Position numbers and translations under genes: made by a program. Below are positions 25,088 to 33,375 of a stretch of 33,403 nucleotides of DNA, piece after piece; the first letter of the stretch is position 1; each line of letters begins with the position of its first letter. The stretch spans positions 1 to 33,403 of the forward strand of contig DXDT01000091.1 of NCBI GenBank assembly GCA_019115335.1. Reading direction: 5' to 3'. The DNA is from Candidatus Brachybacterium merdigallinarum (GTDB lineage: Bacteria; Actinomycetota; Actinomycetes; Actinomycetales; Dermabacteraceae). The notes under the pieces are model-generated. The model did no database searches and was not told where the DNA came from. It worked only from the letters and a program-made list of their open reading frames with translations.

Positions 25088-26259
25088 GCTCGGTCGTCTC
25101 CTGAGGAAGAAGGGGGTTGATGGTCGGTCGGGTCCTGATCCCGCGGGGACCGGACGGTGCTGATGGGGCGGTCCCGGGGCGGGTTCACGGCGAGGGGATT
25201 GCGAGCGTCGACGATCCAGGGGCTGCGCGCCCGGCGCAGCGGCTGCCCGGTGCTGTTGGCCTCGGCGACCGCCCGGCCCAGCTCCGCCGACCAGCTGGCA
25301 TGGGCGGCGAGGGCGTCGAGCGAATGGGAGGCGTCGGTCTCCAGCAGGATGTGGTCCCAGGCGGGCAGTCCGGCGGCGATCTGGCGGGCCCGCAGCGACT
25401 CGGCGTCCAGTGCCGCGCCGGAGACGATCACGATGTTCGCCAGCCAGATCACCAGCAGCACGCCGATCAGGCTGTTGAGGACGGTCAGGATCTCGGTGAA
25501 CGCGGCGGTGTGCTGCATCAGCCGCCCCAGCGCCACGGCCGAGCCGAACAGCACCAGCACCGACAGGGTCGAGCCCAGGGTCATCAGCCGGTAGCGCGGC
25601 AGCTTGACGTTGGGGAAGAGGTAGTACGCCAGCGACACCCCGATGATCAGCATCACCAGCAGGATCGGCCACTTGACGAGGTTCCAGGCGTCGAAGGCGA
25701 CGCGCGGGATCCCGATCAGGTCGCCGAAGCGCTGCGAGGCCTCGCCCCCGACGATCATCATGCCGATCGCCAGCAGCACCACCGCGACGATCACCACCGT
25801 CTCCCCGAACACGATGGTCCGGAACCACAGGAAGGGGCGCCCCTCCCGCGTGTCGAACACCCGGTGCAGGCAGCGGTGGAAGGCGGCGACCCCGTTGGAG
25901 GCCGAGAGCAGGGAGCCCAGTGTGCCCAGGGCCAGCCCGAGCACGCCGCCTCCCGTCGTCGAGACGGCGGCGACCGCGTTGAGGTACGGGGTGGGGTTCA
26001 CCGAGGGGAAGATCTCCCGGAACATCCCCGACAGCGCCAACAGCGACTCCTCCCCGATGCCGATCATCGACAGCAGCGAGACCACCGCCACCGCGCCGGG
26101 GATCACCGACAGCACCGTGTAGAACGTCATCGTGCCGGCGACGTCCCACACCTGGATGTCCACCAGGCGCATCCGCACCTGGTTCAGCACATGCAGCATG
26201 CTCAGGCGCGGTCGCGGGATCTCGATCTGCGCGCCCCGGCCCGGGCGCCCCCCGCTCAT
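25084..26259 (-). CDS. YihY/virulence factor BrkB family membrane protein
   Basis: A 391-residue polytopic protein with about six membrane segments across residues 35-285, including TFYTVLSVIPGAVAVVSLLS, ETVVIVAVVLLAIGMMIVGG and GSTLSVLVLFGSAVALG. The conserved YihY core AxxxtfytvlSviPgavaxxsl and YYLFPNVKLP match the family. Its biochemical role is not settled; a former RNase BN assignment is wrong. The C-terminal 100 residues are polar, Arg/Pro-rich and cytoplasmic. ATG 26259 has GGAGGG five bases upstream and is preferred to ATG 26280, which abuts a tandem repeat and has no Shine-Dalgarno sequence. It is coupled to def by a 4-nt overlap. Confidence 0.88.
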   Translation of the reverse strand: MSGGRPGRGAQIEIPRPRLSMLHVLNQVRMRLVDIQVWDVAGTMTFYTVLSVIPGAVAVVSLLSMIGIGEESLLALSGMFREIFPSVNPTPYLNAVAAVSTTGGGVLGLALGTLGSLLSASNGVAAFHRCLHRVFDTREGRPFLWFRTIVFGETVVIVAVVLLAIGMMIVGGEASQRFGDLIGIPRVAFDAWNLVKWPILLVMLIIGVSLAYYLFPNVKLPRYRLMTLGSTLSVLVLFGSAVALGRLMQHTAAFTEILTVLNSLIGVLLVIWLANIVIVSGAALDAESLRARQIAAGLPAWDHILLETDASHSLDALAAHASWSAELGRAVAEANSTGQPLRRARSPWIVDARNPLAVNPPRDRPISTVRSPRDQDPTDHQPPSSSGDDRA

Positions 26260-26280
26260 CGGGGCCCTCCGCCGTGACAT

Positions 26281-26316
26281 GGTGCCAGCCGGTGCCGTGG
26301 TGCCAGGCGGTGCCGA
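26281..26316. repeat. Tandem 18-bp repeat upstream of yihY
   Basis: ggtgccagccggtgccgt (26281-26298) is followed directly by ggtgccaggcggtgccga (26299-26316); 16 of 18 positions match. Each unit itself contains two GGTGCC, so four GGTGCC motifs occur with spacing 10, 8 and 10 nt. The rest of the gap to 26456 holds no recognised gene or clear terminator. Confidence 0.75.
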
Positions 26317-26456
26317 GGCTCCGGGCTGCGACGGGACTCCGGACTGTGCCGAGGTACCCGGTCATGGGCGACGGCGGGCACGGCGCGCATGATGCTCCTC
26401 GGGGTCTCGGACGGGGATGACGAGGAAGGAGCCTACGCGAGCGGCGACCGGGAGGG

Positions 26457-29024
26457 TCAGGAGGTCGAGCTCGCGCCGTCTCCGGTGAGCTCCTCGTCCT
26501 GCTCGGGATGGATGGGGTACTCCCAGGGGTCGTCGGGATCCGAGGGGACCGAGGACGTCACGATCGAGCCGTCGGCCCGCTCGTGGCCCAGGCCGGCGGG
26601 TCGCAGCAGCACCGAGTCGTCGAGGACCGGTCCCTGATCGGCGAGCGGCACGGTGGTGCCGGCGGAGGTGACGGTGACCCGCTCGCCGCGCACGGCCACA
26701 TCGATCTCGGAGCCGTCCTCGAGCGTGAAGGTGATCTCCTCGCGCAGCAGGCGCACCCGGAACCGGCAGCCGCGCACCGTGAGCGGGAACGTCAGCTCGG
26801 GCCAGTCGGCGGGCAGGCGCGGGTCGAAGCTGATCTCGCCGTCCTCGTGCCGCATGCCGCCGAAGCCGTGCACCAGGGCGTTCCACACCCCACCCGCCGA
26901 GGCGATGTGCACGCCGTCGCCGGTGTTGCGGTGGAGGTTGCCGAGGTCCACGAAGAGCCCGGCCCGGAAGTAGTCCAGGGCCGCCTTCTGGTGCCCCACC
27001 TCCGCGGCCATGATCGACTGCACGACGGCCGAGAGCGAGGAATCGCCGGTCGTGATCGGGTCGTAGTACTCGAAGTCGGCGCGCTTCTCCTCGGCCGTGA
27101 ACTCGCTGCCGCGCAGGAACAGGGCGAGCACCACATCGGCCTGCTTGAGGACCTGGAAGCGGTAGATCACCAGCGGGTGGAAGTTCAGCAGCAGCGGGAA
27201 GGCATCATCGGGGGTGGCGGAGATGTCCCACACCTCGCGCTCGAGGAAGCGGTCCTCCTGGAGATGGATGCCGTGGGTCTCGTCCTTGGCGATGAACATG
27301 CCGTCGGCACAGGCCTCCCACTGCTCGATCTCCATCTCGTCGAGGTCGATCTCGGCGCGCAGCAGCTCGTACCCGATGGGATCCTCGGCCTGCAGCTCCC
27401 GGACCGCGCGGGCAGCGCGGCGCAGGTTGTGGCGCGCCATGACGTTGGTGAACAGGTTGTTGTTCACCACGGTGGTGTACTCGTCCGGTCCGGTCACGCC
27501 GTGGATGTGGAAGCTCGCGCTGCCATCGGCCATCACCCGCCAGAAACCGAGGTCCGCCCACAGCCGGGCGGTCTCGGCGAGCACCTCTGCGCCGTCCTTG
27601 CGCGCGAACTCGACGTCCCCGGTCACGTCGCTGTACTGGGCGAAGGCGTAGGCGACGTCCGCATCGATGTGGTACTGCGCGGTGCCGGCCGCGTAATAGG
27701 CGGAGGCCTCGTCGCCGTTGATGGTGCGCCAGGGGAACAGGGCCCCGCGCTGGTTCATCTCGCGGGCCCGCTCGCGCGCCTTGGGCAGCAGGTTGGTGCG
27801 GAAGCGCAGGGCGTTGCGCGCCCACTGCGGGGAGGTGAAGGTCAGGAACGGGACCACGTACACCTCGGTGTCCCAGAAGTAGTGCCCCTCGTAGCCGGAG
27901 CCGGTCAGCCCCTTGGCGGGGATCCCCCACTGGTCCGAGCGGGCACTGGCCTGGGCGAGCTGGAAGAGGGACCAGCGCACGGCCTGCTGCGCGGCGGGCT
28001 GCCCGGGCAGCTGCACGTCCGAGCGCTCCCAGAAGGCAGCCAGGTAGCGGCGCTGCTCCTCGTAGTGGAGGGCGAAGCCCTCTTCGCGGATACGGTCCAG
28101 GGTGCGGCGGCAGCGGTCGAACAGCTCCCGGTTGGGCACCGAGCGCGAGGAGTGGTAGGAGACGGCCTTGCGGATGGTGAGCTTCTGCCCGGACGTCAGC
28201 AGGCAACGGGTGATGTGTCGGCCCTGATCGGGGGAGGTGCTGATCATCTGGTCCACCTCCGCCTCGGACTCCACCTGGTGATCGGCGCCGATGGCGAGGG
28301 TCATCCCGGAGTTCGCGACCCGATACCCCAGCAGCATGCGCCGTTCGCTGTGCCAGTCCTGCTGCGGCTCGAGCACGCGGTGCGTGAAGGCGGTGGTCTG
28401 GCGCGGATCATCCTTGTCGGTGATGGCGCTGCCCCTGCGGCCGCCGGTGCCGTAGTCGTCCGAGGCGTCCTGACGGTTGATGATCTGCGAGGAGACGGCG
28501 ATCGGGGCGGAGCCGTCGAGCATCTCCACCTCCATCTCCATCAGCGCCAGATGCCGCTGGGTGAAGGAGACCATGCGGCTGGTGCGCACCCGCACCCGCT
28601 TCCCGGCCGGGGTGCGCCAGATCAGCTCCCGGCGAAGCACCCCCTCGCGGAAGTCGATCCAGCGCTCGTACTCCAGGAGGTCCGCGATGGACAGCAGCAG
28701 CGGCTCGTCGTCCACGTACAGCTTCATCACCGTGGCATCGGGCACGGTCACGATCGTCTGCCCGGTCTCGGCGAAGCCGAAGGCGGACTCGGCGTGATGG
28801 ATCTTCCAGGTCTCGTGGAAGCCGTTGAGGTAGGTGCCGTGCTGGTCGGCGTCCCGCCCCTCCGAGGGGGTGCCCCGCATGCCCAGATACCCGTTGGCGG
28901 TCGCGAACAGGGTCTCCATCAGCCCCAGGTCACCGTTCGGGCGGGCCTCGACCAGCCGCCACTCGTCCACCGGCAGGCGGGTGCGGTCCACCGGGTCCTC
29001 GGGGACATCGCGCAGTCGGCTCAC
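26457..29024 (-). CDS. Glycoside hydrolase family 65 protein (maltose/trehalose/kojibiose phosphorylase type)
   Basis: An 855-residue GH65 enzyme: an N-terminal beta-sandwich (residues 1-280), the (alpha/alpha)6 catalytic barrel (about 335-740), and a small C-terminal beta domain. Family markers are the start-region FATANGYLGMRGTPSEG, GHYFWDTEVYVVPFL, and the general-acid glutamate E515 in VTGPDEYTTVVNNN. Phosphorylases of this family cleave an alpha-glucobiose with phosphate to release beta-glucose 1-phosphate. The beta-PGM gene directly upstream, overlapping by 4 nt (GTGA), supports the phosphorylase activity because beta-G1P is its substrate. Which disaccharide is used (maltose, trehalose, nigerose or kojibiose) cannot be read from the sequence. 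GTG 29024 has GGAGGAG five bases upstream. No sugar transporter accompanies it. Confidence 0.92.
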   Translation of the reverse strand: MSRLRDVPEDPVDRTRLPVDEWRLVEARPNGDLGLMETLFATANGYLGMRGTPSEGRDADQHGTYLNGFHETWKIHHAESAFGFAETGQTIVTVPDATVMKLYVDDEPLLLSIADLLEYERWIDFREGVLRRELIWRTPAGKRVRVRTSRMVSFTQRHLALMEMEVEMLDGSAPIAVSSQIINRQDASDDYGTGGRRGSAITDKDDPRQTTAFTHRVLEPQQDWHSERRMLLGYRVANSGMTLAIGADHQVESEAEVDQMISTSPDQGRHITRCLLTSGQKLTIRKAVSYHSSRSVPNRELFDRCRRTLDRIREEGFALHYEEQRRYLAAFWERSDVQLPGQPAAQQAVRWSLFQLAQASARSDQWGIPAKGLTGSGYEGHYFWDTEVYVVPFLTFTSPQWARNALRFRTNLLPKARERAREMNQRGALFPWRTINGDEASAYYAAGTAQYHIDADVAYAFAQYSDVTGDVEFARKDGAEVLAETARLWADLGFWRVMADGSASFHIHGVTGPDEYTTVVNNNLFTNVMARHNLRRAARAVRELQAEDPIGYELLRAEIDLDEMEIEQWEACADGMFIAKDETHGIHLQEDRFLEREVWDISATPDDAFPLLLNFHPLVIYRFQVLKQADVVLALFLRGSEFTAEEKRADFEYYDPITTGDSSLSAVVQSIMAAEVGHQKAALDYFRAGLFVDLGNLHRNTGDGVHIASAGGVWNALVHGFGGMRHEDGEISFDPRLPADWPELTFPLTVRGCRFRVRLLREEITFTLEDGSEIDVAVRGERVTVTSAGTTVPLADQGPVLDDSVLLRPAGLGHERADGSIVTSSVPSDPDDPWEYPIHPEQDEELTGDGASSTS

Positions 29025-29758
29025 AGCAGCTCCTCCAGATCCTGAACGACGATGGTAGCTCCGGCGTCGCGGAGCGCGGTGGCCCCCGCCCCGCGGTCCA
29101 CGCCGATGACGGCACCGAACTCCCCGGCGGCCCCGGCGCGGACCCCGGAGACGGCGTCCTCGTAGACCACGGAGTCGGTGACCTCGACCCCCAGCTGCTG
29201 CGCGGCGCGGACGAAGGTATCCGGGGCGGGCTTGCCGGGCAGGCCCTCGGCGGCGGCGACATTGCCGTCCACGATGATCTCGAAGCGGTCCCGCAGGCCT
29301 GCCCCCGTGAGCACCTCCTCGGCATTGCGGGAGGAGGAGACGATCGCCAGGCGCGCACCGGAGGGCAGCGAGTCCAGGTACGCGACGGTGCCCGGATACG
29401 GCTCCACGCCCTCGTCCCGGATCAGCGAGAGGACCTGCTCGTTCTTGCGGTTGCCGAGCCCGCGCACGGTCTCGGCGCCGGGCGGCTGATCCACGGGGTC
29501 CCCGTCCTCGCCCTCGGGCAGCTCGTTGCCGCGGGAGAGCAGGAAGGCGCGCACCCCGTCGTAGCGGGGGCGGCCGTCGACATGGTCGAAGTAGTCCTGG
29601 TCGGTGTACGGCTCGGCGATGTCCCGGCTGGTCAGGAAGTCGCTGAACATCTGGTCCCAGGCACGCATGTGCACCTCGGCGGTCGGGGTGATCACCCCGT
29701 CGAGGTCGAACAGGTGGGCGGAGAATTCGGCGGGCTGGAAGCTCTCAGTGGTCGACAC
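29021..29758 (-). CDS. pgmB: Beta-phosphoglucomutase (HAD family)
   Basis: A 245-residue HAD mutase that converts beta-glucose 1-phosphate to glucose 6-phosphate through a phospho-aspartyl enzyme. The nucleophile D18 and acid/base D20 lie in FDLDGVITPTAEVH. The C1 helical cap contains DVDGRPR-like DHVDGRPRYDGVRAFL. Motif II is IVSSSRNAEEVL, motif III lysine is in GKPAPDTFV, and motif IV is VYEDAVSGVRAG. GTG 29758 is preferred because TAGCAT ends seven bases upstream and the N-terminus (MSTTESFQP) is natural; ATG 29767 and GTG 29827 are further upstream in frame, and the latter gives a Gly/Ser-rich stretch of no known function. It heads the operon with the GH65 phosphorylase. Confidence 0.92.
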   Translation of the reverse strand: MSTTESFQPAEFSAHLFDLDGVITPTAEVHMRAWDQMFSDFLTSRDIAEPYTDQDYFDHVDGRPRYDGVRAFLLSRGNELPEGEDGDPVDQPPGAETVRGLGNRKNEQVLSLIRDEGVEPYPGTVAYLDSLPSGARLAIVSSSRNAEEVLTGAGLRDRFEIIVDGNVAAAEGLPGKPAPDTFVRAAQQLGVEVTDSVVYEDAVSGVRAGAAGEFGAVIGVDRGAGATALRDAGATIVVQDLEELL

Positions 29759-29765
29759 GATCGCC

Positions 29766-29771
29766 ATGCTA
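29766..29771 (-). promoter_or_regulatory. Leaderless-type -10 for the pgmB-GH65 operon
   Basis: TAGCAT on the minus strand ends seven bases before GTG 29758. The remainder of the 225-bp gap to 29983 shows only TAGTCT (29915-29920) as a possible -10 for the divergent SRPBCC gene. Confidence 0.45.
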
Positions 29772-29983
29772 CGCATGCTGGACGGGACACCGCTGCCCGA
29801 GCTCCTGCCCGAACCCCCGCCGTGCACGGCCGGGGCACCGAGTGCTGACGACCCCGCCCCGCACTGTCATCGAAACGTGCTCGACGCCCGTGGCCGCGGG
29901 TTGAATCCGTCGGATAGTCTGCGGGCGTCCGCCTCCGCGCTCCTCGCGCCGAGGCGGAGAGGTGCGAACCCTTCGAGGAGACC

Positions 29984-30628
29984 ATGACCCCCACCCAGTC
30001 GCTGCCCGGGATGAGCGCGGTGCGACGAGGACTCGATGTCGACGACGGCGGCGCGCAGATGCGTGTCCAGCTGTCCCTGACCACGGACATCTCCCTGGCC
30101 CCTGCCGAGCTGTGGCCCCTGCTGAGCACGTCCGCAGGGCTCGCGCCCTGGTACGGGACCGTCACCGGCGACCTGCGCGAGGGCGGCAGCTTCCAGGCGC
30201 CCGGCGGGGTCACGGGGCGGATCCTCGAGGTCGAGGCCCCGCACAAGCTGGTCCTGACCTGGGACCGCGGCGGGGCGGCCGAGCCGCTGCTGATCAGCGT
30301 GGACCCGGAGGATGACGGCACCTCCCAGCTGCGCCTGCGGCACACCGTCACCATGGAGCGCGCGGAGTTCGAGCGGATCGGACCGGGACCGGTGGCGGTG
30401 GGCTGGGAGATCACCCTGTGGTCATTGGCCGCGGCGACCGGGAGCTGGAGCGGCACCTGCCCGGATCCGATCGCCCCGCCCACTGCGCAGTGGCTCTGCG
30501 GCCCCGAGGGACAGGACCATGTGCGGGCCTGGTCGGTGCGCTGGGCGGCGCAGGCGCTCGCGGCCGGGGTCGACGAGGCGACCGCCCGACGGGGTGAGCA
30601 CGCCACTGCCGACGCCTACGGCGCCTGA
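29984..30628 (+). CDS. SRPBCC/AHSA1-domain protein
   Basis: A 214-residue cytoplasmic protein. Residues about 26-130 follow the SRPBCC (AHSA1/START-like) pattern: LSLTTDISLAPAELWPLL, then SAGLAPWYGTVTGDLREGGSF, then EVEAPHKLVLTWDRGG and the long helix region VGWEITLWSLAAATGSW. Such proteins form a deep cavity that binds hydrophobic ligands, and some assist Hsp90; the ligand here is unknown. The C-terminal 60 residues form helices ending in a repeated Ala pattern. ATG 29984 has gaggag three bases upstream, closer than usual; ATG 30011 is an alternative. The stop lies 3 nt from the end of the convergent NAD(P)-binding gene, with no terminator between them. Confidence 0.8.
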   Translation: MTPTQSLPGMSAVRRGLDVDDGGAQMRVQLSLTTDISLAPAELWPLLSTSAGLAPWYGTVTGDLREGGSFQAPGGVTGRILEVEAPHKLVLTWDRGGAAEPLLISVDPEDDGTSQLRLRHTVTMERAEFERIGPGPVAVGWEITLWSLAAATGSWSGTCPDPIAPPTAQWLCGPEGQDHVRAWSVRWAAQALAAGVDEATARRGEHATADAYGA

Positions 30629-30631
30629 CGT

Positions 30632-31333
30632 TCAGACGGCCCGGCCCGCGTCGCGAGCGGTCACCGCGGCCACCCGCGGCCGGTGACCGGGCTGCAGGGC
30701 CTGATCCAGCAGTGCGCAGGCGAGGTCCTCCCGGGCCAGCTGGGCATCCCCGCCCACCGACAGGGGGACGCAGCGGGCCCGCTTGGTGCCCAGCAGGTCG
30801 GTGAGCGATCCCGCCCGCAGCACGGTCCAGTCCATCCCGCTGCCCTCGCAGAGCTGCTCGAGGCGCTCGAGATCCCGCAGCCCGCCGCGGGGCCCGATCC
30901 GGCGAGCGACCCGGGCGAGCGAGCGGGCGCGACCGGCTGCGCCGTTCTCCGCTGCGAGGCCGCCCAGCTCGAGGCTCGAGGGGACCACCAGACGGGTCGT
31001 CCGCGCTTCCCGCATCGCCCGCACCAGCGCGATCACCGTGTCGGTCATCCGCATGGTGGGGGCGCCGGCCGGCTGCGGGCTCAGTCCGAGCACCATCGCA
31101 TCGGCTCCGTCCACGGCGGATCGCAGCGCCCGCTGGTCCTGCGGGTCAGCGGCGTGCACCTGCAGGCGCGGGGAGAGCCGGGGGATCAGCTCCGCATGGG
31201 CGGCGGTCGCCCGCACCGTGAGCCCGCGCACGAGCGCCTCGCGCATCACCGCCTCCCCGAGCGGATCGTCGGCGCCGATCACGGTCAGCGTGGTGAGCGG
31301 GGGAACGTCGTGGGGAAGGGCCGCGGAAGTCAT
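30632..31333 (-). CDS. NAD(P)-binding, NmrA/atypical SDR-like protein
   Basis: A 233-residue Rossmann-fold protein. The N-terminal dinucleotide motif is TLTVIGADDPLGEAVMREAL, a variant of GxxGxxG, followed by strand-turns at VRATAAHAEL and VHAADPQDQRAL, then a DAMVLGLSPQP loop. Beyond this it resembles NAD(P)H-binding proteins of the PF13460/NmrA type that modify or sense redox cofactors. No YxxxK catalytic pair is evident, so catalysis is uncertain. ATG 31333 has TACCGT eight bases upstream (leaderless-type) with GGAG in between, so either mode is possible. It is divergent from the MFS gene across an 83-bp region and convergent with the SRPBCC gene. Confidence 0.78.
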   Translation of the reverse strand: MTSAALPHDVPPLTTLTVIGADDPLGEAVMREALVRGLTVRATAAHAELIPRLSPRLQVHAADPQDQRALRSAVDGADAMVLGLSPQPAGAPTMRMTDTVIALVRAMREARTTRLVVPSSLELGGLAAENGAAGRARSLARVARRIGPRGGLRDLERLEQLCEGSGMDWTVLRAGSLTDLLGTKRARCVPLSVGGDAQLAREDLACALLDQALQPGHRPRVAAVTARDAGRAV

Positions 31334-31341
31334 GGTGCTCC

Positions 31342-31347
31342 ACGGTA
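31342..31347 (-). promoter_or_regulatory. Possible -10 for the NAD(P)-binding gene
   Basis: TACCGT on the minus strand ends eight bases before ATG 31333. The 1-2 nt longer spacing makes a leader of about 1 nt possible; GGAG also lies before the ATG. Confidence 0.35.
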
Positions 31348-31380
31348 GCGGCCGCGGTCCGTCGACGCCTCCCCAAGTAT

Positions 31381-31410
31381 TTGCTCAGGGGAACTACCCG
31401 ATGGCACAGT
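31381..31410 (+). promoter_or_regulatory. Probable promoter of the MFS gene
   Basis: TTGCTC (31381-31386) and CACAGT (31405-31410) have an 18-nt spacer, and CACAGT ends six bases before GTG 31417. This is leaderless geometry with an off-consensus -10. Confidence 0.4.
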
Positions 31411-31416
31411 GAGGCG

Positions 31417-32733
31417 GTGACCACGCCCCCGCGCCTCCCCTCCAGCGGCGATGGTCCCTCCGCGGCGCAGGTCATGCGGGGACTGGTGCCCTCGGTCTAC
31501 GCCCCCACCCTGCTCGAGTTCACCGGGCTCTCTGCGCTCATGCCCGTGGTGCCGCTGCTCGCTCTGCAGCTCGGCTTCGACGTCACCCAGGCGGCCGCGC
31601 TGACCGTGATCTTCGGGATCTCCTCCCTGGTCGGGCCGATCCCCGCCGGGCGGGTGATCTCCGCCGTGGGGGCCCGGGCCGCCCTCGTGACCACCGGCGC
31701 CGGCCTGGTGGTGGCGAACCTGCTCGCCTTCGCGGTGATCTCCTCCGGGCTCGACGGCGAACCATCGGCGATGCATCGCGGAATGCTGATCGGCCTGCTG
31801 ATCGTGATGGCGGTCAACAGCCAGGTGTGGGCACTGGGGCGGCAGGCCTATCTGGGCACGGCGCTGCCTGCCGGAATGCGGGCGCGGGGGATGACTCTCT
31901 TCGGCGGCACGATCCGGATCGGTCAGGTGATCGGCCCGCTGCTGGGCGCGCTGGTGATGGCGATCGGCGAGGACTCCTGGGTGTTCCTGCTGTTCGCCGT
32001 CGTCGCGACCGCCGCCACGGTGATGGTCGCGGTGAACCTGCCCGCGGGCGAGGCCCGCGGCGGGCGGCGGTACCGGGAGCGGGGGCGCCGAGCACCGCGC
32101 AGCCCGGTCCGCAGGCGCCTGGACGGCATGGTGCTGGCGCGGATGGTGCGGGTGGTGCTCGGCATCGCCCCGGTGATGATGGCGCGGGTGAACCGGCCGG
32201 TGATCGTCCCCCTGCTGGGGGCGTCCCTGGGCCTGGACTCGGTGTGGATCTCGGTGGTGTTCGGCGTCTCCGCGGTGATCGAGATCCTGATGGTGCTCCC
32301 GGCGGGAACCCTGATGGACCGTTACGGTCGCGCGGCGGTGGCGGTGCCGTGCGCGGGTCTGATGGGGATCGGGTACGTGCTGCTCGCAGTCCTCGCCGGG
32401 CTCCTCGGCGAGCGGGGGACCGTCTCCTCGGTGCTCGTGCTGCTGCTGCCGAGCCTCCTGATCGCGCTCGGCAACGGGCTCGGCAGCGGGATCGTCATGA
32501 CGCTGGGGATCGACGTCTCCCCGGTGCACGGCCGCACCGGCTATCTCGCCTGGTGGAACACCCTGCTCGGGGGCGGCAGACTTCTCGCGCCGCTGATGGT
32601 CACCGGGATCACGGTGATCGCCCCGGTCGCCGTGGCAGGCACGGCCACCGGGGCGCTGTGCCTGGCTGGGGCGCTGTGGCTGGCTCGCACCCTGCCGCGC
32701 CTCACCCCGTCGGGAGGAACCCGCTCGAGATGA
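31417..32733 (+). CDS. Major facilitator superfamily transporter
   Basis: A 438-residue protein with about 12 membrane segments, with a basic cytoplasmic loop after the sixth (RGGRRYRERGRRAPRSPVRRR). MFS signs include VGPIPAGRVISAVGARAALV after segment 2 (motif A-like, loosely G(x)3(D/R)xxG) and the symmetric PAGTLMDRYGRAAVAVP after segment 8, a clear motif A copy. The family suggests drug or metabolite export, but the substrate cannot be inferred. GTG 31417 is the start by the leaderless-type promoter; the frame is open from 31381, but that is the -35. It has no obvious partner gene. Confidence 0.88.
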   Translation: MTTPPRLPSSGDGPSAAQVMRGLVPSVYAPTLLEFTGLSALMPVVPLLALQLGFDVTQAAALTVIFGISSLVGPIPAGRVISAVGARAALVTTGAGLVVANLLAFAVISSGLDGEPSAMHRGMLIGLLIVMAVNSQVWALGRQAYLGTALPAGMRARGMTLFGGTIRIGQVIGPLLGALVMAIGEDSWVFLLFAVVATAATVMVAVNLPAGEARGGRRYRERGRRAPRSPVRRRLDGMVLARMVRVVLGIAPVMMARVNRPVIVPLLGASLGLDSVWISVVFGVSAVIEILMVLPAGTLMDRYGRAAVAVPCAGLMGIGYVLLAVLAGLLGERGTVSSVLVLLLPSLLIALGNGLGSGIVMTLGIDVSPVHGRTGYLAWWNTLLGGGRLLAPLMVTGITVIAPVAVAGTATGALCLAGALWLARTLPRLTPSGGTRSR

Positions 32734-32805
32734 GCCCGCTCGCAGCGGGGCGCGGCGGGCACCGGCGCGAGGTTCGCGGCGGAGGCCGTCGCGGGGCCCG
32801 GGGCG

Positions 32806-33375
32806 TCAGGCGGCCTTCGCCCCGGACTCCTCCGCGTGCTCCACAGCGCGCTCCACGGTGTCCATCAGAAGGTCATGGGCGGCGTCCCGGGACAGCTCGA
32901 GGGTGATCGCGAACTCCGCGGCCAGGGGTGCCGTGGCCTCACGCAGCATGGTCCGCTCGGCGAGGCTGGAGGGAACCGCTCCGGAGTCGCCGACGATCTT
33001 GCGGATGATCTCGATCCGGTCGGTCACGCGACCGGTCTGGCTCAGTCCCTGCAGAGTCTTCATGCGGTGGGCCCAGGTCACCTTCTTCGTCGCGACCTCC
33101 AGCGGCGCCTCCAGCTTCTCGAGCAGCTCCTGCACCTCGGCGCGATCCAGCAGCGGGCGCAGGCCGACCACGTCCCGGCCGCCGGCCGGCACCGAGATCT
33201 GCATCTGGTCGCCGATCACCTCGAGGTCGACGTACTTCTGCTCGGCACCGCGGACGGTGCGGGTGCGCAGCGCGGTGATGCGCACGGGGCCGTGCACGGG
33301 ATGGGCGAGCACATGGCCGATCTCGACGGCAGGAGCATCGGCGAGAGCGTCGGTGGGAGCAGTGGCAAGGGACAA
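32806..33375 (-). CDS. Divergent CarD-like transcription factor (second paralogue)
   Basis: A 189-residue protein that aligns with CarD at low identity. After a 16-residue N-terminal extension comes an RNAP-interaction-like domain (EIGHVLAHPVHGPVRITALRTRTVRG) that keeps the TRT arginine (R39, equal to CarD R25), but S61 stands at the CarD position 47. The helical domain has a single tryptophan, W101 in KKVTWAHRMKTL, in the place of CarD W85, but the EEPTNW and [11 protein letters not shown] motifs are altered (VTWAH; RTMLREATAPL). It may compete with or modulate CarD at RNA polymerase. The start is a TTG (33375) preceded by a strong AGGAGG five bases upstream. The upstream promoter lies mostly outside the window. 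Confidence 0.85.
   Translation of the reverse strand: MSLATAPTDALADAPAVEIGHVLAHPVHGPVRITALRTRTVRGAEQKYVDLEVIGDQMQISVPAGGRDVVGLRPLLDRAEVQELLEKLEAPLEVATKKVTWAHRMKTLQGLSQTGRVTDRIEIIRKIVGDSGAVPSSLAERTMLREATAPLAAEFAITLELSRDAAHDLLMDTVERAVEHAEESGAKAA

Noticed and set aside
26508..29045. 845-residue open frame on the plus strand opposite the GH65 gene
   Set aside because: It is composed of His/Gly/Val/Leu-rich sequence with no domain, and it is the codon shadow of a real gene on the other strand in GC-rich DNA.
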